A stretch of DNA of 64,000 nucleotides, taken from Mytilisepta virgata (taxonomy: Eukaryota > Mollusca > Bivalvia > Mytilida > Mytilidae). Location of the stretch: contig JAPWFG010000022.1 of NCBI GenBank assembly GCA_028015205.1, forward strand, positions 2,852,001-2,916,000, given 5' to 3'. Numbering within the stretch: position 1 is the stretch's first letter; each line of letters begins with the position of its first letter. The position numbers were made by a program, and so were the translations under genes. Of the stretch, positions 46,901 to 57,104 are shown in pieces. A model generated the notes under the pieces. The model was not told the origin of the DNA and did not search any database. It saw only the letters and a list, made by a program, of their open reading frames with translations.

Positions 46901-48642
46901 TGCTCTACAGCAGCGATGAACATGTGTTTTTATTTTATTTTGCATTTCTGAGGAAGGTCAATATGTGTTGATGTTTATTTACAGGATACAAGAAGGCTTG
47001 CAGACACTTGGCATATTAAGTACAATTAAGGAGCATCCACAAACATTTAAAGATTTGTTTGTATGTCAAGGAAATGACAAACTGACTGCAGAAATCATGG
47101 AAGTGGTTTTTATGGATATCAAGATGTCTGTCCCCGGATGCAACAAAAGACGGGATGAGGAGAGAGTTGTCGGATACTGGCGGGATTTCTTAATTGATTT
47201 ACAAGGTACGCCTGCATGCACAGAAGATCTAGGGTTTCTGCAGAATTCCACTTTTCCACAATACGATTGTATACAAAAGCCAGCTACTGTCTGTTCAACA
47301 TGTTCCGTGGAATGGGTTTTCAATTTTTTGTTGCTTTAATGTTAAATCAGTTTATCAAAATTTGGTATTAAAATATAACTTACCAAGTCGTAGCCAATGC
47401 AATTTATAGGAATTATTTCTTTCTAAATTATAATGAGTTTTAACAGATAAATCATTGGAGCAAAGAGTTAAATGATTGAAAAGCCTGCGGCAAAATTCTT
47501 TGAAATTCCAATATATCTTTCACCTTTTATTATGACATGTTTATGGCTTCCCAGTTAAATATCTTACTTAATGCGTTGAATAAACAAGGAAATGATTAAG
47601 AAGAATAAATTTACTGATGAACAGGCATGGGGCAGCTGCAAAAAAGGAAATATCTTGTTGGGTTCTGGGAAGACTTCAAGAAAAGGCACTTGGGGTGGGC
47701 AAAAAAGGCAAGGGCGGATCACCCGATAAAATGCTTCTACCTAGAACGCTACATTCTGCGAACCAAGTTTAACAGACAGTAGTTTTTTGGGTCCAAGAAC
47801 ATTGTATGGGCATCACTTTGACACACCATCTGCTGTCCTGTGTAGTCATGGTTGTCACACTTTTCTTAGGAACTATATATGACAGCTTGAGGCTTTGAGA
47901 CTGTATATAAGAAAAATATGATTCTAAAAAACAGAATAGCATGATAAGCAGTACTCTAATACTCTGGCATATGAATATAAAAATTGTATAATATACAAAT
48001 CTTATGAATAACTAAGACTTCAAATTCATTTTAAATGAATTTCTTTCCCGCTACTAATAAAAAAAAACATTAGAAGTAGATATAGCCTAAATATTAAATA
48101 TTTATGTCAATAGATCCAATGTACATATTATTTCTATATGAATGGTTTTCTAGCTAAGGGATTTTGGCGCTACTGATAAACAATGAAAGGATATGGAGTA
48201 AATGCACATGAGACAAAGTCTCTACAAACACATGGTAAAATCAAGCAATGGAACAACGCTTTTATTGTTGTTCTTCGTCTTGAAGTCACCATGAGGCCTT
48301 CAACAATGAGTCTCATTTTATGAATTATTTGTGCTCCCTTTTACATCCTAGTAATGCAGGTCCAGGTATCAATAGATCTCTTTTTTTTATATTTCAGAAG
48401 CTGAGATTGATGTAATCACTCTGGTAGATGTCCTATCGTTTGCAACAGGAGCAGACTGTGTTCCACCATTGGGTTTCGACCCACTACCATCCATTGTCTT
48501 CCTTCATGACAGAAGTGAACAATTTCCCAAGGCAAATACCTGCAGTATGGAACTTAAATTACCGATTTCAAATGATTATGATGCATTTAAAGAAAATATG
48601 ACATTTGGCATTGCCAATTCTCCAGGATTCGGATTGGCATAA
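28268..48642 (+). CDS. TDP-43 N-terminal-like domain / HECT E3 ubiquitin ligase fusion
   Basis: Exons: 28266-28493 (ATG 28268), 31254-31810, 35697-35786, 37963-38076, 38804-38908, 39499-39599, 41076-41159, 44676-44980, 45636-45817, 46401-46570, 46985-47205, 48398-48642. All junctions are GT-AG and phases agree, giving 2,400 nt or 799 aa. Residues 1-75 resemble the TDP-43 N-terminal domain, a DIX-like fold that self-associates. Exon 2 is an unrecognised region with basic KKKKMK stretches. Exons 3-6 encode acidic, serine/threonine-rich linker. About residues 440-799 form a HECT domain: RISVKF, EGAVDEGGPKREF, ALSLVHGGPPPKF, GFDPLPSIVFLHD, and catalytic C767 in ANTCSMELKLP, ending GFGLA. HECT ligases take ubiquitin as a thioester and pass it to substrates. 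The overall HECT type is like G2E3-related proteins. Small extra exons could have been missed. The gene lies inside the giant transposon and converges on its transposase. Confidence 0.85.
28571..30573. repeat. Hairpin-ended cassette split by a nested tandem array
   Basis: The outer cassette runs from 'tagctcacctgagctatat' to 'gcccctaggggcctcttgtt'. At about 28,872 a second cassette begins with the foldback 'accccacgcaacgaagttgc' and a 'cgtccgtccgtctgtccgtc' run. It carries about eight units of ~168 bp ('tcatcgcaactcctctcaaa', 'cagataataaggacatacta') and closes at about 30,460 with 'gtggggtatgtgagcatg'. The first intron of the HECT gene therefore contains one repeat inside another. ORFs of 60-140 codons here are repeat artefacts. 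Confidence 0.82.
32548..33382 (+). repeat. Hairpin-ended cassette with ~180-bp units
   Basis: Starts 'agctcacctggcctaaaagg', followed by 'cgtccgtcgtctgtcgtcc', then about four units with 'tctcctctgaaac' and 'aaacatggccgccagggccg', and ends 'accaggtgagcgattcaggc...gagcctctggtt'. Lies in intron 2 of the HECT gene. The units become more diverged toward the right end. Confidence 0.85.
34076..34272. mobile_element. Foldback MITE (~195 bp)
   Basis: Two arms of about 80 bp ('cctggtttagtcc...' and '...ggactaaaccaagatta') are inverted with modest mismatches and share 'tttcatgcttaatt' and its complement. No coding capacity. Confidence 0.75.
34338..35262 (+). repeat. Cassette with ~165-bp tandem units
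   Basis: Foldback start with 'cgctccgaaggagaggggg' and 'ccgtccgtctttccgtccg', about five units with 'cacacttttctctgcaacca' and 'gtactgtattgcgcctcccc', and closing 'gcgggggtata'. Lies in intron 2. Confidence 0.8.
36045..37093 (+). repeat. Two adjacent hairpin-ended cassettes
   Basis: A cassette begins at about 36,045 ('agctcacctggcctaaaagg') with three nearly identical ~180-bp units. Its fourth unit is interrupted at 36,629 by the same start motif of a second cassette, which has a 'ccgtccgtccgtccgtccgt' run and ends 'gagcctctggtt' near 37,090. Same family as 32,548-33,382. Confidence 0.85.
37094..37620 (-). pseudogene. LINE endonuclease fragment (L1/Tx1-like), frameshifted
   Basis: The minus-strand frame 37,620-37,327 contains ENRGVAILLSK, INLYAPN and FGDLNCD. 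The following frame (from about 37,337) has ELRKLLMHFDLEDSWR, a FTFQRGNSKSRIDHIF segment and PISDHDLVA. This is the order of an L1/Tx1-type AP endonuclease, with a frameshift near 37,330. The catalytic N-terminus is missing, and the fragment is cut at 37,093 by the adjacent cassette. Confidence 0.75.
37928..38960 (+). repeat. Tandem duplication containing HECT-gene exon 4
   Basis: The sequence from 'agtagaataatgtctacagt' through the exon and into 'ttaatggatttggacaaaa' appears twice (about 37,926-38,250 and 38,768-39,048). The exon copies (37,963-38,076 and 38,804-38,908) differ by few bases. The second uses a donor nine bases earlier (ACT|GTAAGT against ACA|GTAAGT), so the copies encode 38 and 35 residues, both keeping the frame. 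Confidence 0.88.
38295..38729 (-). mobile_element. Non-LTR insertion with 12-bp target duplication
   Basis: Flanked by TTCTGAAGGCAT at 38,283-38,294 and 38,730-38,741. The left end is 'ctatctatctcggggg', i.e. an (AGAT)n tail in minus orientation. The GC-rich 435-bp body has an internal repeat, 'gttgactgtct(c/t)gcgacttcgca', twice. No tRNA head or ORF, so it is a SINE of unknown origin or a truncated LINE. It lies between the two duplicated exons. Confidence 0.82.
39679..39744. repeat. Short foldback (GTAAGTGCAACT arms)
   Basis: GTAAGTGCAACT at the left and AGTTGCACTTAC at the right form an inverted repeat with further internal pairing. A related, partly inverted copy follows at about 39,840-39,890. 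Intron of the HECT gene. Confidence 0.6.
41208..43078. mobile_element. Element with ~110-bp inverted repeats hosting nested insertions
   Basis: The block 'ttcaatagaggtattgtaat ... atcaagtgtttgatatta' (41,208-41,318) recurs inverted at about 42,957-43,078. Between them sit a piggyBac-type MITE and a cassette fragment with 'ggccccacatgcgggagccc' at 42,441. Intron 6 of the HECT gene. No transposase of its own. Confidence 0.65.
41323..42332. mobile_element. piggyBac-type MITE at a TTAA site
   Basis: Bounded by TTAA on both sides (41,319-41,322 and 42,333-42,336), with ends CCCTTAGACTGCT and AGCAGTCTAAGGG. TTAA target and CCC-starting ends are diagnostic of piggyBac-type elements. The 1,010-bp body has no transposase frame. 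Confidence 0.88.
43115..43735 (+). repeat. Foldback-ended repeat, family with 'cgaccgaaaa...ttcggtc'
   Basis: Starts with the hairpin 'acgaccgaaaaaaaatttcg' and 'ggcgcagtcgtccgcgtcgg'. Related copies are at 49,600-50,330 (same strand) and 57,105-58,002 (opposite strand, ending in the same hairpin). AT-rich body, no gene. Confidence 0.8.
43900..44600. other. Intron sequence with decayed cassette pieces
   Basis: A cassette-like stretch at about 43,960-44,160 ('cgtccatttgtccatctgtc', 'aaactttgcatagtg'). Otherwise AT-rich intron with no exon. Confidence 0.45.
44676..48642 (+). CDS. HECT-domain exons 8-12 of the transposon-borne ligase
   Basis: Five exons (44676-44980, 45636-45817, 46401-46570, 46985-47205, 48398-48642) make about 374 codons, close to the usual ~350-residue HECT domain. 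N-lobe motifs (VKFTDDIGVAEG, GGPKREF, HGGPPPKF) precede the C-lobe (LPSIVFLHDRSEQFP) and the catalytic TC pair at about 48,541-48,546, 32 residues before the stop. No key residue appears lost. This is the part most certain to be translated protein. Confidence 0.9.
46080..46395 (+). repeat. Repeat copy that serves as an empty site for the MITE at 58,340
   Basis: From the 'cccccccacccccacccact' end and 'cgtttctgtccgtctgtctg' to 'gggagacatcgtttttgtag'. It is the inverted counterpart of the repeat at 58,203-59,385, but without the 916-bp insertion. Intron 9 of the HECT gene. Confidence 0.75.
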
Positions 48643-49078
48643 AATGTTGTAGGCAGTCCAACAAAATGTTAAAAGTAGGAATTCAGTAAATGTAATGACT
48701 TATATATATAGCTATCTCCTTCAGATATAAGAAAATGTTAATAAGAATTTGTTAGCTTTCATACTTTGTACGATACCGTATTTGGGTGTGTATTAAACAC
48801 ACATTTTTACATATAAATCATTTTCAGAGCAAGGGGGTGCGTACTATTCATCAAAACAAGTGATGGGACAGAATATTGGAAGATTTTCAAAATATCCAAT
48901 CGTATTATGTAAACAAAGCCAACCAACCGAAAGTCATATGTAACTACAAGAAAAGTTTATCTGTTCATTAAAGACATGTTTAAGAAAGAAATTTAATATG
49001 AAACTTTCTAAAAATCTTGAAAATTTAAAGAATTAATTGTATTTATTTTACCGCATCAAGGTAACTGAAATGTCTCAA

Positions 49079-49264
49079 GGCTATTCCAGCAATAAATAGA
49101 TGGGAGGGTTGGAAGGCACTTTTAATATTTAATGCATGGGTAATGGGTGTAAGAGCACAGTTTATACTTCAATAAACTGCAATTTTGATTTTAAATTGTA
49201 TGGGTGGTTGGGGTAAAAATGAAGTGCCTTCCAACCCTCCCATACATTTATTTCTGGAATAGCC
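49079..49264. mobile_element. Foldback MITE (186 bp)
   Basis: The ends 'ggctattccagcaataaata' and '...tatttctggaatagcc' are inverted over about 43 bp, including 'gggagggttggaaggcact' and its complement. Lies just 3' of the HECT gene. Confidence 0.8.
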
Positions 49265-49599
49265 CTCATCAAGACCAAAATATCGATCCTTTCACTCTGC
49301 CAATTTTACCACAAATATTGAACAGAAATCTTTTATTGCACAAGAATGGACCCTCAAAAACCTGCTACATTCAATGCACATATGCGCATTATACACACCA
49401 AAATACGGTATGAGCGATTAAAAAAATAAAAAATTTCAAAGGACAAGGTACAGTTTCTATACCAAAATGGCCCCCTTATTAAATTACCAAGACAAAATTG
49501 CAGAACACTTCAAATTTTCGACTGATATTATTTGACCAATATCCAAATTTAATGAGAAAACCAACCAATCCAGAAAAGTATCTATTATGACGTCACTAT

Positions 49600-50330
49600 G
49601 ACATGAAAAAAAATTTCATTCGTATTATGGTATAGCGCAGTCGTCGTCGTCTTCTGTGCACATTCGTTTTCATTGAATAACTTTTGTTCTGGTGGAGGGA
49701 TCATCTTGAAATTTTAGCACAATGTTCCCTGCCATAAAAAAAGGCTGTTTAAAAAATGAGTGAATTGTGGCCCCTCCCGTTTTAGAATAAGGGGCCAAAA
49801 AGGGGCAATTTGGGGTATTTTCGCATATGTAGCAATAGAATGTTTATTATTCATCAAATTTTGATGTGTTTTTTTTATTTTGTTGCTCATAAAATTACGC
49901 ATCTGTAATATGTCAACGGATTTGACCTCACATTTACCGTTTACGAGATAAAAGGGGGCAAATCTCAATTTTTTTTATTTCTTGTCCGATTTCGATGTAG
50001 TTTTTTTTTAATTGACTCCTTATGAAAAATTATTTGACGATAAATCAGTCAGATATTTGATAATTTGTTTGCTAATGGAGATATAAGGGACCAAAAGGGG
50101 CCGAAATCGCAAATTTGCTATATATGTAAAATTTTTATTGTTTATTGGATTTTTATGGGATTTGTTCGATTGGATTCCTCTTGATACAAGCTTTCTGTAG
50201 TATGTCAACAGATTTTGGATAGCTCTTACCGTTTTCATACTATAAGGGGTTCAAAGGACCAAACCCACAATTTACGATAAAAATGAATACATATGTAATT
50301 TGAATATCTAAACAGTTTAGGGGCCGACCA
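49600..50330 (+). repeat. Foldback-family repeat, second copy
   Basis: Shares the body of 43,115-43,735 ('agaataaggggccaaaaagg', 'gaatgtttattattcatcaa') and the 'gcgcagtcgtcgtcgtcttc' start. No gene. Confidence 0.75.
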
Positions 50331-50570
50331 GAGATGTTGGTTTGACCAATAATCCAGACAGAACTCTCGGCTGTTTAGTTATGCACTATAAGCATTATAA
50401 CAATAAACCAATATAATAATAAGCTAATGTAGAAGTAAAATGCAAATCTGTTGTAACATTTTTATACAGTGGTATTATTCTTTCAGTTTGTATTGCAAAG
50501 CATGAAAAAACAATTTATCACAAAGTCTCGTAAAAGCAGACTCATCCAAAATTTCCCAAAAATATTTAAT

Positions 50571-50758
50571 AGACCTTTTCACGATAACTGCATTCCTGTG
50601 ATTTTGAGTGGGGAATGATAACAATTCCTGCAAAAATGACGTCAAAGAACAATTAAACAAGATGTCATATACATTGTTACGTTGCATTTTACCCACTCAG
50701 AGCAATGTGAGCGCATGTGTCAAATTCAGGACCGGAGTTATTGTGAAATGGTCTATTC
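50571..50758. mobile_element. MITE-like element with ~22-bp imperfect ends
   Basis: The ends 'atagaccttttcacgataac' and '...gttattgtgaaatggtctat' are inverted with mismatches. About 188 bp, no ORF of its own. Confidence 0.6.
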
Positions 50759-50759
50759 T

Positions 50760-51760
50760 CAGTGATGTTAAACCAGACATTTCTGGTAACTAAGGTGATA
50801 TATGTTATACATTTATAACTATATAATTGTCAGTTTTAAAGATTCCCTGACCACCATTTTCAAAATGGCAGTGAAAAATTCAGCAAAATTAAATGTTATA
50901 TTTCAATGAAGTTTGTTTTTTTTTTCTTTTATTTCATATTTCATATTCAAAACCATACCATATTGAAATATTACTTATATTAATAGTTTTTCTTTCCCAA
51001 TTTTCACATCATATAAATTTACAAATAAAATCAGCTCTCTTAATTTCCAAATTCAAACAAATCTAAATAATTACTTCAGAATATGTAAAAATATGATTCA
51101 CTAGTTCATAAACACATAAGTTATTTAATATTTAGTATTTGATAAATTGAGTTTTCCTCATAGATATCTTTTTTTTTCTCATAAATAGCATTTAGAAATA
51201 GGTATCAAATAGTTGTCAGAAATGTAGATTTCCAATATTATTGTGTAGATTATAGAAATACATGAATGATTATTGTGTATGATACTTTTGTAAAACTGTA
51301 AAACTGATTAAACAGTTGCTCACAAGAGAAAATCATTAGTCTGTTACTGTGAGCAACTTAAACCTCAACTATTGAATTTGTTATTTTTTAAGCCATATGT
51401 TTAGAATAGAAATGTTTTAAATACAGAGCAAAGCAGAAACTTTTACAGAAATCTCTATGATGAGGCATAAATTGCTGAAAAGGCCTTCTACAAAACATAA
51501 TTTACGATGATATTAATATTTATTTTTTCCAACCCCCGCCGCAACACGCTGTGGGAATATTATGGTATGACTCGTGCTGTCATCATAAAAGTCCTCTGTT
51601 TACATTCTAACACTTGTTCTACTTGAGGAATCGTAATGAAATTTTAAAACAAGCTTCCTTTTCACAATAGGAAGCAGTCTACTTATAAAAGAATGAGTGG
51701 CCCTATCCATTTTAGAATTAAGGTGCCAAATTTGCTCTTTGGCATATATAGTTGCTGATT
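50760..51760. other. Transposon interior, AT-rich, no gene seen
   Basis: Low GC, long T-runs and no exon with good splice sites. Confidence 0.45.
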
Positions 51761-51767
51761 GTTTATT

Positions 51768-52470
51768 TTTATGCCCCCGCAATGATAAGTCGAGGAACAT
51801 ATTGTTTTTTCCCCTTCCGTCCATCAATCCCTCCATTCGTCTGTCCGTACGAACCTTGTAAGCGCAACTCCTCCTACATCGTTCATTGGATTTCAACCAA
51901 ACCTTGTGTAATTGAACACCACCACCTAAAGATGTGCATAAAGGAATATAATTCTGGTCCGACATATTTAAGGGGAGATGATTAACTTAGACTATTTACC
52001 ATATGGCTATGTAGTGGCAACCTCGTAAGCGCAACTCCTACACCGTTCATTGGATTTCAACCAAACTTTGTGTAATGGAAGAACACCACCTGAGAATGTG
52101 CATAAAGGAATATAATTCTGGTCCAACATATTTAAAGGGAGATAATTCAACTTAGACTATAAAACATATGGCTATATAGTCCGTAAGAACCTTGTAAGCG
52201 CAACTCCTCCTACATCGTTCATTAAATTTCAACCAAACTTTGTGTAATTGAAGAACACCACCTGAGGATATGCATAAAGGAATATAATTCTGGTCTCACA
52301 TATTTAAGGAGAGATAATTCAACTTAGACTATTTACCATATGGCTATGTAGTTCGTACGAACCTTGTAAGCGCAACTCCTCCTACATCTTTCATCGGATT
52401 TCAACCAATCTTTGTGTAATGGAAGAACACCAGCAGCCTACTAATTAAAGAGTTTGAGGCCCCACCCATT
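51768..52470 (+). repeat. Cassette with ~170-bp tandem units (4)
   Basis: Four units marked 'cttgtaagcgcaactcct' and 'ggatttcaaccaaactttgt', after a 'tccgtccatcaatccctcc' segment. The last unit is truncated and runs into another repeat of the 'ggcatttcgaccgaa' type without clear end. Confidence 0.75.
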
Positions 52471-53307
52471 TAACAATTAAGGACCAAATATGGTGTTTTG
52501 GCTGTTGTGGCTGATTGTTTATTTTTTGTTGGATTTTGATGAGGTTTGCTTCATATTGTTGCTTATAGTGTTTATTTTTTGTTGAATTTTGATGCAGTTT
52601 GCTTTATATTGCTGCTTATAGAGTTACACATCAGTAGAATGTCAACAAATATGGCCTTACATTAACCGTTTTCGAGATATAGGAATCCAAAAAGAGTCGA
52701 ATGTCTATAATTGATGCCATTTCTTTCAATCTATTCCTTATGAAAAATAATCATGGCGCTCAACTGTCAGATTCTTTGTTCCCTTCAGGGGGTTATGAGG
52801 GGCCAAAACTGCAAATTTGAAAAGTGCATAAAATTTTCATTTTTATCATGTTTTCTATACATTTGTGTCTTTAGTTAACCAAACAACTTCTTGAGCAAAT
52901 TGAACCAAACTTTACAGAAATATGTATGAAAAGTAATTCACTAAGATTGCCTCTGCTCAAAAACATGCCCACAAGCATGGATCATATGAAAAAAACACTT
53001 TTGAACCATCTCTTGAAACTACTTGTGCAAATTGATCCAAACAATACAGGAATGATATATAGTAAACCCTTTACTACATGTAACATTGAATAGTTTTTTA
53101 TCAACAAAAAATACAATGTATGACTTCCAGCATGGTACATCAGTCAGTCAAAAGCTCATCATAGTCGATCAAAACCTCATCAAAACTTATGTTAATTGTA
53201 ATTTGTCTATGTATATGCCAACTCTAAATAAAACTTATTTATTTATAGTTGAACATGTGACCAAATATGCAAAAAAAACCCAAAAACAACTGTAAATGGT
53301 GCATATA

Positions 53308-53515
53308 CTGTAATTGTACATATTTTCGCGGGTACTTAATTTCGCGATTGTCCATTTACAAACAACTTATAGAGTATTTATTTTCGCGGAAACGAAATCA
53401 ATTCCATTAGCACTAATGGTAATAATCCCTGTTCGCGGGTATTTAATTTCGCGAAAAAAGTATAACCGCGAAATTCGTGAAAATAAATACCACGCGAAAA
53501 TAAGTACAATTACAG
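53308..53515. mobile_element. MITE with TA duplication, CTGTAATTGTAC ends
   Basis: The ends CTGTAATTGTACATATTTTC and the inverted ...AAAATAAGTACAATTACAG are flanked by TA (53,306-53,307 and 53,516-53,517), as for mariner/Tc1-group elements. The interior has several 'atttcgcg' motifs in both orientations. It appears to have inserted into a cassette whose end ('gagcctctggtt') lies at about 53,651. Confidence 0.82.
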
Positions 53516-54689
53516 TAGTTCTACAATGAATACCTTACGCATTCTGATTGATATAAACAGTGCATTTCTTTATCACTTGAATACAAATTTGCTTCAAAAG
53601 CATTTTAACCAGGTGAGCGATACAGGCTCAGCCACACTGAGCCTCTGGTTTATTTTCTCATTGAGAATTTATCATATTAAAGTATGAGATATTGTTAAAA
53701 CCATGTAGTGTATGTTATATAACACTTGTGTTGATTGTTTTATGAACAGCTCTAGTCATTTGTTTGTAAACTTTTGAAGTTCATATTTTACTTCCACTCG
53801 AAGTTCGACTTGTTTACGTTTTCTGGAAGTCTATGAGGGATATCATTCATTTTTAACTATATAGACATGAACCTTATTACCTGAAAGATTGCAAGAATTT
53901 ACCTTTTACTATCTTAGAAATCAAATGATAACTTCTTTATATTTAACTAAGTTTTACTGAAATCTTGACAGAAAAGTTACGGCATCGCCATATTTTGTTA
54001 TGATTTTATCGGGGAATGCAATGTACACAAATAATGCTTTGGGATATTTTATTTGAACTTTATATTTAATTAGATTATTTTTATAAGATTTTCACAAATT
54101 ATTGTTAAAATTATTTTATGAAATTAAGCAATCTTCCAGATTTGATTAGTTATTCTATGCACAGTGCTTGCATGCACACTTTGTGCTAGGGAATTTCCCT
54201 TTTGTACGGCGATTATTTTGATTGGTTGATAGTTTACACACACAACGTCAATTTTGATTGGACGGTGTACTTCACAGTCCACGGTGCTCCCCGCACCTGT
54301 GCATCACACTCTGCCCGTATTTGTGCAACGTCATTGTATATTAGGGTCTGTGGAACATTTATATGTTGTCATAAAGTTTCTTTTTTAAGTAAGGAAATTT
54401 ATTATGTTTTTTTTTATCATAAAGTATTGATCATTATTAAAAGGAAAGAACGACTTGTTCTGATGTCATAGTGAACCAAAGTAAATATTCTGGAATGAAA
54501 ATCTGCATTTCTGATGTTCAAATACCAAAGTTACACAAGTACATGCAGGGTTATAATTACAATAAAACAATATTGTGCTGTCATTCTTATATGATCTTAT
54601 ACTTTCAAGGTATATCTGAGAGGTTATTTTAAGATAGGAATTCAGTCTTATGTTAGTAAAGTCTCTAGGTATTAAGACCTGTTTAACGT

Positions 54690-55165
54690 TTCAAGCCTCT
54701 AATGTAAGTTCCTGAGAAAAGTGCGACGGAAATTTTTTGTGAGGCAGGACGACGGATGGTCCCAAACTCTATATGTCGCTTTCGCAAATTCAGATTTATA
54801 AGGACATTTCCTGTTTTACAGGTAAAACTCCAATTAAACTGGAAGACTTCAAATAATTAACAGGTAAAAAGGGTCATAAAACTTAATCCTCATCACTCTG
54901 TTTTATTGCTTTTTATGTCTATCACAGTCATCTTATGTCTGTGATTTTATGCATGTCTAAAGGATTAAACTTTATGTCTGTCCAAGTGATTTGTTATGGT
55001 ATGTCTCTTTCCATACTGTATGGTATGAAGACTTGTGTAAAGTTTCAAGCCTTTGCGGTTTGTAGTTCCTGAGAAAAGTACAACGGAAATTTTTGTGACG
55101 CAGGGCGACGACGCAAAGTGATGCCTATATGTCGCTTTCGCAACACATTGTGGCGACATAATAAA
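54690..55165. repeat. Two units of a 'tatgtcgctttcgcaa' repeat
   Basis: The block 'gtttcaagcctct... gttcctgagaaaagt...cgacgg' followed by 'tatatgtcgctttcgcaa' occurs at about 54,690-54,790 and 55,038-55,142. No gene. Confidence 0.65.
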
Positions 55166-55359
55166 CACTGAGTAAAATTTGAAAGATGTAGCATGAATAA
55201 TTTTTTGAGTTATGGATTACTTTTTGTGACTGATGAACAGCGGCTTCAAGACTTTGGTGATGTAGGAAACAAAGTTGAACTTTTAAGAACTTTTTTTCTT
55301 TTTAAACTCAAAGAGCACACTTTTTTTGTATTTCAGTTAACAGCCAATACATGATAAAA

Positions 55360-56895
55360 TCAACCAATATTAGACAAAATGTGATTCTTTACAGTCATGT
55401 ATGTGCTGATACCATATTCATCATTTTCCGCATGGTTATCTAAAGGGTCAAAATGTTCTGCTAAATGATCAATCATTATAGTTTCAGCATTTTCATTTAA
55501 ATCTCCATCTGTATGGTCAACTGAGTCTTCATTTTCACTTGATGATGCATTCTCGTCTATGTGTACACCCTGTACTGCAAGGTCTTGGTTTCCCAATGTA
55601 GTATCCATAACACTACGAACAACATTACTTGATTCATTGTTTTTGTTTATCATACCATTAACCCACATTTGATGTGGAGACCAATGCTTTTCAGTTCTGA
55701 CACCATGATTGTTGTAAGCATCTCTAAATTCATTTAATGCCTTATTGATACGAGGAACAAAAACAAAATGCAAACACAATAAATCAATTTCACTGTTTAT
55801 GTCAAGCAAATTGTGATTCTCAAGATGAATAAATAAATCATAAAAAGTCTGAATTACACTATTCATCACATCTCTCCAAAGCCTTTCGATTCTGGTGTTG
55901 TGTATAGATTTGCCATATACAAAACTTCTACGATTTCCTCCCCTTTCTTGTTCCATATAATTTGCCACTTGCACATTTTCTATACCGTAATCACCTCTAA
56001 CACGTGAAGGGAGGGCATATGTTTGAACTGCTTCTTTAAATAATGACAAAACAGTTTCAGATTTGTTGTTATTTGAGCATTTCAAATAAACTATAAGTCT
56101 GCTGTAACCATCGATGCCCCCATGGGTAACCAATTTCCATCTTATAAGTTTGTGATGACCGTCAATATGCCAAACACTATTTGGAAAAGGCACAAAATAT
56201 GATCTCCGTTTTGTAGCTTGTCCCAATCGCACCGCAGAACTCTCGGGATTAATTGACTTCATTAAAAACCGTACCCTTCTTTGTTGTACAATTAAACCTT
56301 TGGATCGTAAATAGCCTTGCATCATTGACGCCCCACATCTTGGATGCAACAATTGTATATTTTTGATGATGGATCTTAAATTATCATCATCTATCAGTGA
56401 AAACTTGTTAACTGCAACGAGGTTCAATTTCATCTTGCGCCACAGGGTTGTTCTATCTACAAGGAACATTTTGGCTATTTGTGAGTAGGTGAACCCAAGA
56501 TTTGTGAGGTAAATTACCTGCTCCATTTTAAATTTTTTTCGGGGCCTTCCTGGTCCCTGAACATCCTCATTGCCAGAACTAGCTAAAATAGCCACATCAT
56601 GTACACGCATTTCCTTAAGTGAGTTATATTTGTTCTTCCACTTGATGTTCACTTGCATAAAACATGTCAAAAGATTAGACAGAGAATCTGTAACTGTTCT
56701 ATTTGGATCTACATTGGTGTTATTAATGCAATTTAAAATATCTTGTAAATGACTAACGGCAAATTTAAGTTTGTCTAGTGCAAAATCAATAACTCCAGGT
56801 TCAAATGATTCTTCTTTGCTTTCACAGTATTCCAAAATGTTGTCCAATGAAGAGAAAAACTGCTCAAAATCAAATGGTGATTCCAAAAAAGCCAT
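55360..56895 (-). CDS. DDE integrase-type transposase (IS3EU-like)
   Basis: An intact 511-codon frame. Residues 116-121 (GRPRKK) form an AT-hook-like patch. Residues about 124-156 are a helix-turn-helix ([17 protein letters not shown]...TTLWRKM). Residues about 240-345 are an rve/integrase core with D245 in [10 protein letters not shown]302 in [11 protein letters not shown] and E337 in [11 protein letters not shown] (34 residues between the second and third). [16 protein letters not shown] is characteristic of the eukaryotic IS3-like transposases. The acidic C-terminal tail is unstructured in appearance. It would cut and rejoin the terminal inverted repeats. The AT-hook suits their AT-rich repeats. 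An acceptor 'atttttag' lies ten bases before the ATG, so an untranslated upstream exon is likely. Confidence 0.92.
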   Translation of the reverse strand: MAFLESPFDFEQFFSSLDNILEYCESKEESFEPGVIDFALDKLKFAVSHLQDILNCINNTNVDPNRTVTDSLSNLLTCFMQVNIKWKNKYNSLKEMRVHDVAILASSGNEDVQGPGRPRKKFKMEQVIYLTNLGFTYSQIAKMFLVDRTTLWRKMKLNLVAVNKFSLIDDDNLRSIIKNIQLLHPRCGASMMQGYLRSKGLIVQQRRVRFLMKSINPESSAVRLGQATKRRSYFVPFPNSVWHIDGHHKLIRWKLVTHGGIDGYSRLIVYLKCSNNNKSETVLSLFKEAVQTYALPSRVRGDYGIENVQVANYMEQERGGNRRSFVYGKSIHNTRIERLWRDVMNSVIQTFYDLFIHLENHNLLDINSEIDLLCLHFVFVPRINKALNEFRDAYNNHGVRTEKHWSPHQMWVNGMINKNNESSNVVRSVMDTTLGNQDLAVQGVHIDENASSSENEDSVDHTDGDLNENAETIMIDHLAEHFDPLDNHAENDEYGISTYMTVKNHILSNIG

Positions 56896-56905
56896 ATGTC
56901 TTCAG

Positions 56906-57104
56906 CTAAAAATAAAAAAAATATAAACATATTAACTAGAGGTATTTGCTTACCATGCACGAATTCATAGGAGAGCAGAACCGGCATACGCCCCCTAAAA
57001 GTGGACAAAATATGATTTTTTATACCCTTTTTACTGTGAAATCAATGAAAAAAGGCCATTTTTTTTTTATATTAAATGTTCAGTTCTTGCAATAAAATAA
57101 AAAT
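56906..57104. promoter_or_regulatory. Upstream flank of the transposase (intron and leader)
   Basis: Directly upstream (minus sense) of the transposase exon there is a pyrimidine-rich tract and AG acceptor, i.e. an intron rather than a promoter. The true promoter should lie further right, possibly toward the right inverted repeat. Confidence 0.35.

Noticed and set aside
54202..54471. 89-codon frame on the plus strand
   Set aside because: No domain, no splice signals, cysteine and aromatic pattern not suggestive of a known fold. Treated as chance.
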